Part shown: one piece after another, positions 37,176-45,590 of the stretch | How positions within the stretch are numbered: the stretch's first letter is position 1 | Layout of the letters: each line of letters starts with the position of its first letter | Assembly (NCBI GenBank): GCA_910587345.1 | Contig: CAJUKH010000037.1 | Location: 1 to 64,000 of the forward strand | DNA length: 64,000 nucleotides | Direction: 5' to 3' | From: an uncultured Oscillospiraceae bacterium | GTDB lineage: Bacteria; Bacillota; Clostridia; Oscillospirales; Oscillospiraceae | Notes under the pieces: generated by a model | Seen by the model: only the letters and a program-made list of their open reading frames with translations | Told to the model about the DNA's origin: nothing | The model's database searches: none | Position numbers and translations under genes: made by a program

Positions 37176-38123
37176 TCATCCTCTCTGGACCCCGTTCAAT
37201 ACCGTGTCCACCAGCCATTTCCGAAAGGCCGTGGTGTCCAGCCCCAGCGCCACCGACACGTTAGGGGCCTTTCCCGTCTTCTTCCGCCGGTCCACAAAGG
37301 TGTGGCCGTAAGTATATTGCCCTCTGCACTCCACATCCACAAAGTTCTCCTCAAAGGTGAGGCACTCCGGGCACACGGCGGCGGCAAAGGCCAGAGCATC
37401 GTGCATCAGTGCGTTCTCTCCCCCGGCGTCCCGCCGGCGGAACATATACTCCAAAAGCAGGGCCACCACCTCCCCCTCCCGGGTGCCGGCAATACGGAGC
37501 TTTCGGGCGTCCTCCTCCACCATAATGGCCTTCTCGGTCACATCCAGCCCCACCATGGTCATGGGAATGCCGCTGCGGATGACCACCTGAGCGGCCTCCG
37601 GGTCGGCCCAGATATTGAACTCGGCGGTGGGGGTCACGTTCCCTCCTCTGGCCGCTCCTCCCATGAACCAGATATGCTTCACAAGGCCGGGCAGGTCGGG
37701 ATACTGTAAAAGGGCAATGGCAATGTTGGTCATGGGGCCGATCACCAGAAGCTCCAGCTCCCCTTCAAGCTCCACCGCCATGTCATAAATCAGCTGGGAG
37801 GCAATGCGGCTGTCAAACCTGCTGCGGCTTGCCCGGGGCAGCTCCAAATCTCCCATCCCCGTGCGGCCGTGGGTCAGGTCGGTGGTCTCCACCTGAACAA
37901 AGCCGCTCATCATGGGCTGGACCGCCCCTTTGGCCACCGGCAGGTCAAGGCCCAGATACTCCACCAGATCCAGATTGTTCCGGCTGGTGTAGCCGTGGTT
38001 CACGTTGCCGTTGACCGAGGTGATGGCCTTCACCTCCACCTGGGGGCTGCACAGCGCGGCAATAATGGCGATGGCGTCATCGGTCCCCGTGTCACAGTCA
38101 ATAATAAAAGGTCGTTTTTTCAT
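37176..38123 (-). CDS. Nucleoside hydrolase (second copy)
   Basis: 315 aa from ATG 38123, preceded by AGGAG; a TTG at 38144 in frame was rejected because the site fits the ATG. Motif DCDTGTDDA (Asp9, Asp11, Asp15, Asp16) and the later FNIWADPEAA loop show the IunH family. It is a diverged paralogue of the gene at 31318, probably with different base preference. It lies between DeoD and the binding protein. Confidence 0.92.
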   Translation of the reverse strand: MKKRPFIIDCDTGTDDAIAIIAALCSPQVEVKAITSVNGNVNHGYTSRNNLDLVEYLGLDLPVAKGAVQPMMSGFVQVETTDLTHGRTGMGDLELPRASRSRFDSRIASQLIYDMAVELEGELELLVIGPMTNIAIALLQYPDLPGLVKHIWFMGGAARGGNVTPTAEFNIWADPEAAQVVIRSGIPMTMVGLDVTEKAIMVEEDARKLRIAGTREGEVVALLLEYMFRRRDAGGENALMHDALAFAAAVCPECLTFEENFVDVECRGQYTYGHTFVDRRKKTGKAPNVSVALGLDTTAFRKWLVDTVLNGVQRG

Positions 38124-38173
38124 ATTATACAACTCCTGTGTCAAATGCGCAAGTGTTTAAGAATAAACAAACT

Positions 38174-38884
38174 TCACGCCAGAGACAGGGCCACCTCCAT
38201 CATCTGGGTAAAGGCGGTCTGCCGTTCCTCGGCGGTGGTCACCTCGTCGGGACCGTCGGAGATGGTCAGGATACACAGTGCGTTGGCTCCGCCGGCGGCG
38301 GCATTGGTATAGAGGGCGGCGGACTCCATCTCCACCGCCAGCACCCCCATCTCGGGCCAGGTCTTGCCGTGGGGCAGGTCCACCCCGTAGAAGACATCGG
38401 AGGAGAGAATGTTGCCCACATGGTACTTGAAGCCCAGCTCTTTGGCGGCGGCTACCGCCTTCTCCAGCAGCTCGAAGCTGCAGATGGGGGCAAAGGTGCC
38501 GGGCAGGCCCTGCATGGCGGGGTAGTTGCTGGTGGTGCAGGCCCCCATGCCGAAGACCATATCCTTCACATGGACATGGGGCTGGAAGGTGCCGGCAGTG
38601 CCGATGCGGATCAGGTTCTTACAGCCGTAGATGTGGATCAGCTCATAGCTGTAAATGCCCATGGAGGGGCAGCCCATGCCGGTGCCCATGACGGAAACCG
38701 GCTTACCCTTGTAGGTGCCGGTAAAGCCCAGCATCCCCCGGGTGTTGTTGAACTGCTTCACGTTCTCCAGATAAGTGTCGGCAATGAACTTGGCCCGCAG
38801 GGGGTCGCCGGGCAGCAAAATGGTCTCTGCGATCTCGCCCACCTGGGCGGCGATGTGGGGGGTGGGTGCAGTCAGTCTGGCCAT
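38174..38884 (-). CDS. deoD: Purine-nucleoside phosphorylase DeoD-type
   Basis: 236 aa; ATG at 38884 after AAAGGAG. The PNP/UDP family hallmarks are present: LLPGDPLRAKFIA early, GTGMGCPSMGIYSYE and the ribose-binding VEMESAALY near 185. The hexameric DeoD enzyme splits purine nucleosides with phosphate. It complements the hydrolases in the same operon. Confidence 0.96.
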   Translation of the reverse strand: MARLTAPTPHIAAQVGEIAETILLPGDPLRAKFIADTYLENVKQFNNTRGMLGFTGTYKGKPVSVMGTGMGCPSMGIYSYELIHIYGCKNLIRIGTAGTFQPHVHVKDMVFGMGACTTSNYPAMQGLPGTFAPICSFELLEKAVAAAKELGFKYHVGNILSSDVFYGVDLPHGKTWPEMGVLAVEMESAALYTNAAAGGANALCILTISDGPDEVTTAEERQTAFTQMMEVALSLA

Positions 38885-38952
38885 AATAAAAAACTCCTTT
38901 CAGTGTCCCAAATATGGGTTCTGCATTTGTAAAGATCCTCTTTTTGCAAGGC

Positions 38953-39852
38953 TTACCTTCCGGCGCCGTATTGCTCCACCTCGGCCCAGCCGGGGATGGA
39001 GTTGGCCGCTCCCTTGACCCCGATGGCCAGGGCGCTGGCAAGGCTGGCCATCCGCAGCGCCTCGGCGGCGGGCAGACCTCTGGCAACAGAGGCCAGGAAA
39101 TAGCCGCAGAAGGTATCTCCGGCGGCGGTGGTATCCACCACGGTGGAGGCGTACACCCCGTGGGAGGCTTCCTCCTCCCCGCTGTGGTACAGCACCCCGT
39201 CCTTCCCCAGTGTCAGAACAATGACGGCCTTGGGGAACCGGGCGGCCAGGGCGGCCAGAATGGCCCGGTGGCCTGTCTCCTCACATCCGGCAATGGCCTG
39301 TCCCTCGATCTCGTTGATGATGAAATAATCCACCAGTTCCAGGGGATACTCGAATATCTGCGCCGTAATGGGAGAGGCGTTGAAGGCGACCTTCAGCCCT
39401 AGTTCCCTGGCCTTTTTCATGGCGTAGGGCACGTTGCTGGTCTCATTTTGCAAAAGCAGAAGGTCACCCGGTCCAAAGTGGGAAAGGGTATCGTCTATGT
39501 AAGTCTCAGTCAGCGCTCCGTTGGCCCCCGCCGAGATGATAATGGAATTCTGCCCCGAGGGGACCAGCTGGATGATGGCGTGGCCGGTGACCTCCCCCTC
39601 CATCACCTGAAGATACCGAGTATCGGCTCCGCTCTGCTCCAGAAGGGCCTTGAGAAACAGCCCGTCAGGGCCTACCGCTCCTGCGGCATAGACCTCCGCT
39701 CCCGCCCGGGCCAGAGCCACCGACTGGTTCAGCCCCTTGCCGCCGCTGAAGGTCTCCGCATGGGGGGCGGTCAGGGTCTCTCCCGCCTGGACAAAATGGT
39801 CCACGGAATAGACCTTATCAATGTTCAAAGAACCGATGTTCAGTATCTTCAC
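38953..39852 (-). CDS. Ribokinase-like PfkB-family kinase
   Basis: 299 aa from GTG 39852, preceded by AAGGAGG; the longer frame upstream lacks a start with a site. The PfkB signatures are GGKGLNQSVALARAGA (38-53) and DTTAAGDTFCGYF, the latter holding the catalytic base Asp. Ribokinase would phosphorylate ribose released by the nucleoside hydrolases; a nucleoside kinase role is equally possible. It sits directly after adenine deaminase. Confidence 0.9.
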   Translation of the reverse strand: MKILNIGSLNIDKVYSVDHFVQAGETLTAPHAETFSGGKGLNQSVALARAGAEVYAAGAVGPDGLFLKALLEQSGADTRYLQVMEGEVTGHAIIQLVPSGQNSIIISAGANGALTETYIDDTLSHFGPGDLLLLQNETSNVPYAMKKARELGLKVAFNASPITAQIFEYPLELVDYFIINEIEGQAIAGCEETGHRAILAALAARFPKAVIVLTLGKDGVLYHSGEEEASHGVYASTVVDTTAAGDTFCGYFLASVARGLPAAEALRMASLASALAIGVKGAANSIPGWAEVEQYGAGR

Positions 39853-39868
39853 GACCCGTCCTCCTTCT

Positions 39869-39886
39869 CCTCCGCAAAGGCGGAGG
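39869..39886 (-). repeat. Intercistronic hairpin before ribokinase-like gene
   Basis: CCTCCGC (39869-39875) pairs with GCGGAGG (39880-39886). It lies just upstream of the ribokinase-like gene's ribosome-binding site on the minus strand. Confidence 0.45.
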
Positions 39887-39913
39887 GGTTTTTCCGGAAA
39901 TGTGGATATGGAC

Positions 39914-41674
39914 TTACTCGGTGCGGATGATGACGGGGATACGCTTTTTCTCCCGCACATCCACAAGGCCGATGTCGGTGCATTTTATCTCCAGCGACAC
40001 CGCCAGGGCCATCAGGGTCAGGAAGGTCATGGGGTGGGCATGGTCCAGCCCCAGCCTCTCCACAGCGGCGAAAAGCCCCTCGAAGCTCCGGGTCAGCGGC
40101 TCCGCCTCCGCCTCGCTGAGAAGCCCCGCCAGAGGCAATTCCACCTGACCGATGACCTCCCCGTTCAGCACGGCGCAAAGGCCGCCCCCCATCTCCAGCA
40201 GGTGGTTGGCCGCCAACACCATATCGGCGTCATCGGCGCCGTAGACCACCAGATTGTGGCTGTCGTGGGCGTAGGTGGTGGCAATGGCCCCCTTAAAATC
40301 GGGAAAACCGCTGATAAGGCCCAGAGAGACCTCCTTCCCCGGGGCCTTTTCCGGCCCGTAGCCATGGCGGTAGACAATGGCCATTTTCATCAGCCCCGCC
40401 TCCGCCGGCTGAAGGACCCCGCCCTTCACCGGGACCCAGTGTTCCTCCCGCTGGGTGCGGGTGCTGACCTTGCCGCAGGCAATGGTATTGACCAGCGCCC
40501 GGGCGGCCCCCGGCTCCCCGGTCTTCATCACCAGGTCGGCCGCTTCCAGCGGCAGAACATGGATGGAGCGGTAAAATTCCTCCGGGAAGCTATAATCTCC
40601 CGACCGGACCAGACACTTTCCGTTTTCCGCCACCAGCTTGCCGTCGGAGAAGACCATGGAAGGCTTCATCTCCTCCAGACTGTCCACCAGCAGCACATCG
40701 GCCTTATAGCCGGGGGACACTGCCCCCCGGTCGTAGAGCCGCAGCCGGTCGGCGGCGTTCAGCGTGGCATAGCGGATCGCCTTCATGGGTTCCAGCCCCA
40801 GGGCGATGGCGTCCCGGACGTTGGCGTTCAGGTGGCCGTTGCGGACCAGTTCAATATAGGGCACATCGTCGGTGATGAGCATGATCCGGTCCTGCATGGG
40901 ATAGTCATTCAAAAAGGCCATCAGTTCGGCGGAAAGGAAGGTCTGCTGGACCTGAATGGCAAAGCCCATCTCCAGTTTTTCCCTGGCCCGGTCCAGGAAC
41001 ATATCGGTATGGTCGGCGTCCGCCCCCGCCGTGCGGAAAGCCTGAAGCCTCCGGCCAGTAAGGGCGGGGATATGGGCGTCCATGATGACCCCCCGCTTCT
41101 TGGCGGCAGCCAGCACCGCCAGAATACGCTCGTCCCCGTCGGCCACGGCGTTGAAGTCCATGATCTCCCCCATGCCATAGACCCCGGGGATGTCCAGCAT
41201 CTCCTCCATCTCCTTCTCCTCCACAGAGAAGCCGGCCCGCTCCAGTCCCGGGGCGGAGGGAATGGTGGAAGGCGCCATCATCAGCACATGGAGCGGGGTC
41301 CTGCCCGCCGCTTCGGTCAAGGCCCGGACCCCGGCCACCCCGCAGACGTTGCCGATCTCATGGGGGTCGGCCGCCACCGTGGTGGTGCCGTAGGCCAGTA
41401 CGATCTCGGCAAACCGGGCGGGAGCCATCATGCTGCTTTCAATATGCATATGGGAATCGATCAGGCCGGGAATGGCATAGCGGCCCTTGCCGTCAATGGT
41501 CTCTTTGGCGGTGTAGGGAAAATCCATTTCCCCGATGCAGGCGATGGTATCCCCCACCCAGGCTACGCTGCCCTCCATCACACTCAGATTGAACACGTTG
41601 ACGATTTTCACATTCTCAATGACCACGTCAAAAGGCCGCTGGCCGTTGATGGCTTTGATACATTCCAGTCCCAT
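39914..41674 (-). CDS. ade: Adenine deaminase
   Basis: 586 aa from ATG 41674 after GGGAGGAG; an upstream ATG at 41704 lacks a site. The amidohydrolase metal motif is HMHIESSMM, the variant typical of bacterial Ade, with later DAHIPALTG and DDVPYIE segments carrying other metal ligands. It converts adenine to hypoxanthine and ammonia. First gene of the nucleoside operon. Length agrees with the family. Confidence 0.94.
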   Translation of the reverse strand: MGLECIKAINGQRPFDVVIENVKIVNVFNLSVMEGSVAWVGDTIACIGEMDFPYTAKETIDGKGRYAIPGLIDSHMHIESSMMAPARFAEIVLAYGTTTVAADPHEIGNVCGVAGVRALTEAAGRTPLHVLMMAPSTIPSAPGLERAGFSVEEKEMEEMLDIPGVYGMGEIMDFNAVADGDERILAVLAAAKKRGVIMDAHIPALTGRRLQAFRTAGADADHTDMFLDRAREKLEMGFAIQVQQTFLSAELMAFLNDYPMQDRIMLITDDVPYIELVRNGHLNANVRDAIALGLEPMKAIRYATLNAADRLRLYDRGAVSPGYKADVLLVDSLEEMKPSMVFSDGKLVAENGKCLVRSGDYSFPEEFYRSIHVLPLEAADLVMKTGEPGAARALVNTIACGKVSTRTQREEHWVPVKGGVLQPAEAGLMKMAIVYRHGYGPEKAPGKEVSLGLISGFPDFKGAIATTYAHDSHNLVVYGADDADMVLAANHLLEMGGGLCAVLNGEVIGQVELPLAGLLSEAEAEPLTRSFEGLFAAVERLGLDHAHPMTFLTLMALAVSLEIKCTDIGLVDVREKKRIPVIIRTE

Positions 41675-41700
41675 CGTTTCTCCTCCCTTGTCTCTGTTCC

Positions 41701-41737
41701 CCATCCCGAATCAGGGACCGGGATGGTCCCTTTTCAC
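41701..41737 (-). promoter_or_regulatory. Alternative hairpins in nucleoside operon leader
   Basis: CCATCCCG (41701-41708) pairs with CGGGATGG (41719-41726); but GGGACC (41714-41719) can instead pair with GGTCCC (41725-41730). The two stems exclude each other. A third stem, CCCTTTT (from 41728), overlaps the second. Confidence 0.4.
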
Positions 41738-41763
41738 AGAAAAAGGGTATCTTTGCTGCACAC

Positions 41764-41792
41764 ATTTTAGCATTTTTGTCCATTGTTGTCAA
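41764..41792 (-). promoter_or_regulatory. Nucleoside operon promoter
   Basis: Minus strand TTGACA (41792-41787), 17 bp, TAAAAT (41769-41764), giving a leader of about 85 nt before adenine deaminase. Confidence 0.8.
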
Positions 41793-41834
41793 CCGCCCTC
41801 CCCCCGGTTCTTTCCTGGCTGAAACGGCAAAAAA

Positions 41835-41868
41835 AGAGAACGGAGGCCCCTTTGGGCCTCCGTTCTCT
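41835..41868 (-). terminator. Terminator of YtxH-like gene
   Basis: AGAGAACGGAGGCCC/GGGCCTCCGTTCTCT with a CTTT loop; T7 follows on the minus strand. Confidence 0.88.
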
Positions 41869-41871
41869 CTT

Positions 41872-42045
41872 TTAAAACCCCATCTCGTCGGAAAAATTCT
41901 CCATTACCTGACCCATGGTCTTCATGGCCTTTCCGGCCGCCTTTTTCATGCTGGTCTTCTTCCTGGGGGCCATCACCATTCCCAGCGCCGCGCCGGTCAC
42001 CACGCCCATGGTCACGCCCTTGACAAAATCATGATCCTTTGTCAT
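41872..42045 (-). CDS. YtxH-like small protein
   Basis: 57 aa from ATG 42045 after GGGGAGAGAGG. A glycine-rich hydrophobic segment (GVTMGVVTGAALGMVMAP) followed by basic residues resembles YtxH/GvpP-like stress-associated membrane proteins. Reduced to one segment and a basic tail. It is monocistronic, ended by a strong terminator. Confidence 0.7.
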   Translation of the reverse strand: MTKDHDFVKGVTMGVVTGAALGMVMAPRKKTSMKKAAGKAMKTMGQVMENFSDEMGF

Positions 42046-42160
42046 CCTCTCTCCCCCCCCTTTTTTCAACTGTATTCGGGCTTTCTGCTCCCAAGAGTAG
42101 TATGACCAAAAGTAAAAAAAGTCCTCTTCTAAATTTTACTGGCGAAAAGATGAAAAACCA

Positions 42161-42189
42161 TTGCACAGGCAGCCAATATCATATATAAT
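42161..42189 (+). promoter_or_regulatory. pyrC promoter
   Basis: TTGCAC (42161-42166), 17 bp, TATAAT (42184-42189). Confidence 0.72.
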
Positions 42190-42206
42190 GTGGGATAGGG
42201 AAAAAT

Positions 42207-42246
42207 AGGAGGTTTTGGGCGCATTCTGTCGCTCCTCTCTTTTTTT
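42207..42246 (+). promoter_or_regulatory. Candidate attenuator in pyrC leader
   Basis: AGGAG (42207-42211) can pair with CTCCT (42232-42236), followed by T7 (42240-42246). The stem is short and interrupted. No PyrR-type loop was recognised. Confidence 0.3.
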
Positions 42247-42294
42247 GCCATTTTACCTGTTTTCGGCCTTTTTTATCACGGAAAGGAGCTTTTT

Positions 42295-43584
42295 GTGAAG
42301 ATTTTGATTCGTCAGGCCCGCCCGGTGGACGCCGCCGGAGGTGTGGGCAATCTCACCGACCTTCTCATCGACGACGGCATGATCGCCGCCATGGGTCCCG
42401 AGCTGGAGGTCGAAGACGCTCAGGTCATTGAAGCCAAAGGCCTTGTAGTCAGCGCCGGGCTTGTGGATATGCACGTCCATCTGCGCCAGCCCGGCTTCGA
42501 GTATAAAGAGACCATTTTTTCCGGTGCCCTTTCCGCTGCCGCCGGCGGTTTCACCGCCGTGGCCTGTATGCCCAACACCCGACCCGTCATTGACGAACCC
42601 GGCGGGGTGGCCTATATCCGGGAGGAGGCCGGCAAGGCTCTTGCAGAGGGCGGCGCCCGGGTCTGGCCCATCGCCGCCGTTTCCAAGGGCCAGAAGGGGC
42701 AGGAGATCAACGATTACGAAGCCCTGAAGGCCGCCGGGGCGGTGGCCTTGTCTGATGACGGAGTCCCCGTGCAGAACAATAATCTTCTGCGGGACGCCAT
42801 GATTTTGGCCAACCGGCAGGGACTCACTCTCCTCTCTCACTGTGAGGACGCCGATATGGTGCAGAATTTCGCCGTCAACGAGGGTCGTGTCTCCCGTCAG
42901 CTCCGCATCCCCGGCCGGCCGGCCATTGCCGAAGAGCTTCAGGTCATGCGGGACGCCATGCTGGCCGAGGAGACGGGGGCGGCGGTCCATATCTGCCATG
43001 TGTCCACCGCCCGCTCGGTGGACATCATCCGCCAGGCCAAAAAGCGTGGGGTCCGCATCACCTGCGAGACCTGTCCCCAATACTTCACCTTCACCGAGGA
43101 GGAGGTGCTGGAAAAAGGCTCTCTGGCCCGGGTCAATCCTCCCCTCCGCACCCCCGCCGATGTGGAGGGCATCATTGCGGGCTTAAAGGACGGCACCATC
43201 GATGTCATCGCCACCGACCACGCCCCCCACTCCGCCGAGGAGAAGGCCCGGCCCTTGACCGAGGCTCCCAGCGGCATGATCGGGCTGGAGACCTCCCTGG
43301 CCGCCACTCTCACGGCGCTGTATCACACCGATAAAATGAGTTTGCCCGATATCATCCGAAAAATGACGGTAAATCCCGCCGCCATCCTCCACCTGCCCAC
43401 CGCCGGCCATCTGGCCGTAGGGGCCGAGGCCAACCTGACCCTCTTTGACCCCAACGAGGAGTGGGTGGTGGACCCGGAGCAGTTCCGCTCCAAGGCGAGA
43501 AACACCATCTTTGCCGGCAAGACCCTGAAAGGCCGGGTGAAGTACACCATCCTGGGCGGGGAGATCATTTATCGGGACGAGTGA
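42295..43584 (+). CDS. pyrC: Dihydroorotase
   Basis: 429 aa. GTG start at 42295 follows AAAGGAGC. Metal motif DMHVHLRQPG has His60 and His62; the next conserved segments are CMPNTRP, HICHVSTA and ATDHAPH with metal Asp/His. This is the type I/III amidohydrolase that cyclises carbamoyl aspartate. No pyrB partner is adjacent. Confidence 0.96.
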   Translation: MKILIRQARPVDAAGGVGNLTDLLIDDGMIAAMGPELEVEDAQVIEAKGLVVSAGLVDMHVHLRQPGFEYKETIFSGALSAAAGGFTAVACMPNTRPVIDEPGGVAYIREEAGKALAEGGARVWPIAAVSKGQKGQEINDYEALKAAGAVALSDDGVPVQNNNLLRDAMILANRQGLTLLSHCEDADMVQNFAVNEGRVSRQLRIPGRPAIAEELQVMRDAMLAEETGAAVHICHVSTARSVDIIRQAKKRGVRITCETCPQYFTFTEEEVLEKGSLARVNPPLRTPADVEGIIAGLKDGTIDVIATDHAPHSAEEKARPLTEAPSGMIGLETSLAATLTALYHTDKMSLPDIIRKMTVNPAAILHLPTAGHLAVGAEANLTLFDPNEEWVVDPEQFRSKARNTIFAGKTLKGRVKYTILGGEIIYRDE

Positions 43585-43600
43585 GGAGAGGGCGAGTGAT

Positions 43601-43945
43601 TTGAAGAACTCAAATTTGGTACAACTTGAATGCCTGCTGTTTTTTCTCTCTGGTCTTTTCACTTTAATAAATTGCATTGGCGGAGACGGCAGTCGATTTT
43701 TGGATGCTTTGTTCTCCCTGGCCTGGTTGTGTGCGGGACTGAATGCCCTTCGGAACGCTCGGGGCAGGTCTTTTCTTTACCGTCTGGGAAATGGCGCCTG
43801 CTATTTCTGTCTGGTCACAGGGAGATATTGGGAGGATTTCCTTCCGCCCAAGGTTCTTTCCTTTATCCACTTGCCGGCTTTCGTGGGCATCCTTGCCTTT
43901 TTGACCTATGATTTTATAGTAAATAGGAAGGAAGCGTCGGTATAA
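43601..43945 (+). CDS. Small membrane protein of unknown function
   Basis: 114 aa, TTG start at 43601 with GAGGAG somewhat far upstream (weak). Two to three hydrophobic segments (about 10-27, 35-48, 88-104). Unrecognised. It directly follows pyrC on the same strand. Confidence 0.45.
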   Translation: MKNSNLVQLECLLFFLSGLFTLINCIGGDGSRFLDALFSLAWLCAGLNALRNARGRSFLYRLGNGACYFCLVTGRYWEDFLPPKVLSFIHLPAFVGILAFLTYDFIVNRKEASV

Positions 43946-44047
43946 AGAAAGTACAGGCGGGGTGTATGCCACCCCTGTGGAGGGGACGGACCGCCGAGGG
44001 CGGCAGTCTCTACAGCGTCTGACAGCAGAGCAAAGGAAGTGTGTGTC

Positions 44048-44368
44048 ATGCAGAAAAAATTGCTTCCCCATCTTATTTTTTGGCCGGGATGCATCCTCAT
44101 TTTTCTCGCTTGCCTGTTTGCTCCCTCTTTCCTTGAGGAACGCCGTGGGCTGGGAGTTCTCTGTATCTGGGTCGGGGTTTCCGGGTTTTGTGGATTTATC
44201 CCTTTCCCCCTCACGACCCGCTATGCCGACGACTTTGGCCGGAACCCCCGTTATCTTTTCTATGTTTTGGCCGGTATTTTGCAGATTTTGTTTCGGTTCA
44301 GACAGTGGGGGTTTTCCCTGCTGGTTGGAGCCGCTACGGTTCTGATCGGACTGTTCGACCGGGAGTAG
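44048..44368 (+). CDS. Small membrane protein of unknown function
   Basis: 106 aa from ATG 44048 with AAAGGAAG upstream; a GTG at 44039 is out-competed. Three hydrophobic segments (about 8-28, 37-55, 75-100). Unrecognised. It precedes the broken reading frame and pyrF. Confidence 0.55.
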   Translation: MQKKLLPHLIFWPGCILIFLACLFAPSFLEERRGLGVLCIWVGVSGFCGFIPFPLTTRYADDFGRNPRYLFYVLAGILQILFRFRQWGFSLLVGAATVLIGLFDRE

Positions 44369-44612
44369 TTGGACGGACAATTTTTCCTCCGTCCATACAA
44401 AGCCCTTTCGGCAGCGTTTCCTGGCCGGGCTGCTTCGTTTTGCCGCCATCATGTGTCTTACCCTCGCCTCATATCTTTCAACGCTGGTCTAGACCATCGA
44501 CCTCAGCGGCGACATTGTCCTTCTCCCCATTTTCTTTGCCTTTATTTTCACCGGTGCCGAGTTTTATTTTGATATGGTCAAAGAATATCCGGAGGAACGC
44601 ACCGACCCCTGA
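44346..44612 (+). pseudogene. Broken small membrane-protein frame with in-frame TAG
   Basis: Reading in the frame of 44370, the translation is protein-like on both sides of a TAG at 44490-44492: before it RFLAGLLRFAAIMCLTLASY, after it DIVLLPIFFAFIFTGAEFYF and then VKEYPEERTDP, ending at TGA 44610-44612. The upstream part has no start codon with a site. It looks like a two-helix membrane protein gene disrupted by a nonsense mutation and loss of its 5' end. Coding potential by eye only. Confidence 0.45.
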
Positions 44613-44654
44613 TTTGTGATCAAAACATTCAACATACAGAAAGGATTGATCTTT

Positions 44655-45578
44655 ATGTCGTTCGACCACCTGCAGGACCTTATTAAAGCCAAGAAAAACC
44701 CCACCGTGGCGGGGCTGGACCCCAAGCCGGAGTATGTGCCCCCCCACATCCGCAAGGCCAGCTATGACAAGTACGGCGAGACACTGGAGGGGGCGGCCGA
44801 CGCCATCCTTCAGTTCAATAAAGGGCTGATGGATGCCCTGTGCGATGTGGTCCCCGCTGTAAAGCCTCAGGCCGCTTACTACGAGAAGCTGGGCTGGCAG
44901 GGCATGAAGGTCATGGAGGAGACCATCCGTTACGCCAGAGAAAAGGGGCTTTTCGTCATTGCCGACATCAAGCGGGGCGACATTGGCTCCACCGCTCAGG
45001 CCTACAGCGACGGCTGGCTGGGAAAGACCCAGGTGGGAGACAAGCTCCTTCCCGCCTTTGACGTGGACTGTGTCACCGTCAACGGCTACATGGGTTCCGA
45101 CGCCATCAATCCCTTTCTGGAGACCTGCCGGGCGGAGGACAAGTGCCTCTTTACGCTGGTGAAGACCTCCAACCCCAGTTCCAGCGAATTGCAGGACATG
45201 GTGGCCGGGGACCGGGTGGTCTATCAGGTCATGGGTGATCTGACCCAGCGGCTTTCCAAAGACGATGTGGGCAAGTACGGCTACACCCGGGCCGGGGCGG
45301 TGGTGGGAGCCACCTACCCCTCCGACCTGCGGGCGCTGCGGAAGCGGCTGGAACACACCTTCTTTCTGGTGCCGGGCTACGGCGCACAGGGCGGCACCGC
45401 CGAGGACGTGCAGTACGCCTTTGACAAGTATGGCCGGGGGGCCATTGTCAACGCCTCCCGCTCCATCATGTGCGCCTGGCAGAAGACGGGGAAGGACGGC
45501 ATGGACTATCAGGACGCCGCCCGGGCCGCCGCCGAGGCCATGCGGGACGATATCAGGCAGTTTGTGACCATCCTGTAA
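44655..45578 (+). CDS. pyrF: Orotidine 5'-phosphate decarboxylase (type 2)
   Basis: 307 aa from ATG 44655 after AGAAAGGA. The catalytic motif is ADIKRGDIGS (Asp104, Lys106, Asp109). Its length, the C-terminal IVNASRSIM phosphate-binding region and the long middle insert match the type 2 PyrF family. It converts OMP to UMP, the final de novo step. Confidence 0.96.
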   Translation: MSFDHLQDLIKAKKNPTVAGLDPKPEYVPPHIRKASYDKYGETLEGAADAILQFNKGLMDALCDVVPAVKPQAAYYEKLGWQGMKVMEETIRYAREKGLFVIADIKRGDIGSTAQAYSDGWLGKTQVGDKLLPAFDVDCVTVNGYMGSDAINPFLETCRAEDKCLFTLVKTSNPSSSELQDMVAGDRVVYQVMGDLTQRLSKDDVGKYGYTRAGAVVGATYPSDLRALRKRLEHTFFLVPGYGAQGGTAEDVQYAFDKYGRGAIVNASRSIMCAWQKTGKDGMDYQDAARAAAEAMRDDIRQFVTIL

Positions 45579-45590
45579 GGAGGGAGTGTC

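Noticed and set aside
38120..38146. TTGACA and TATAAT upstream of the second nucleoside hydrolase
   Set aside because: The boxes are only 8 bp apart instead of about 17, and they overlap the ribosome-binding site.
41675..41763. Purine riboswitch in the adenine deaminase leader
   Set aside because: The conserved loop sequences of the purine aptamer are not present, only the hairpins described.
31537..41770. Long plus-strand frames opposite the nucleoside operon
   Set aside because: Same antisense effect; the minus-strand proteins have full motifs and good starts, the plus-strand ones have none.
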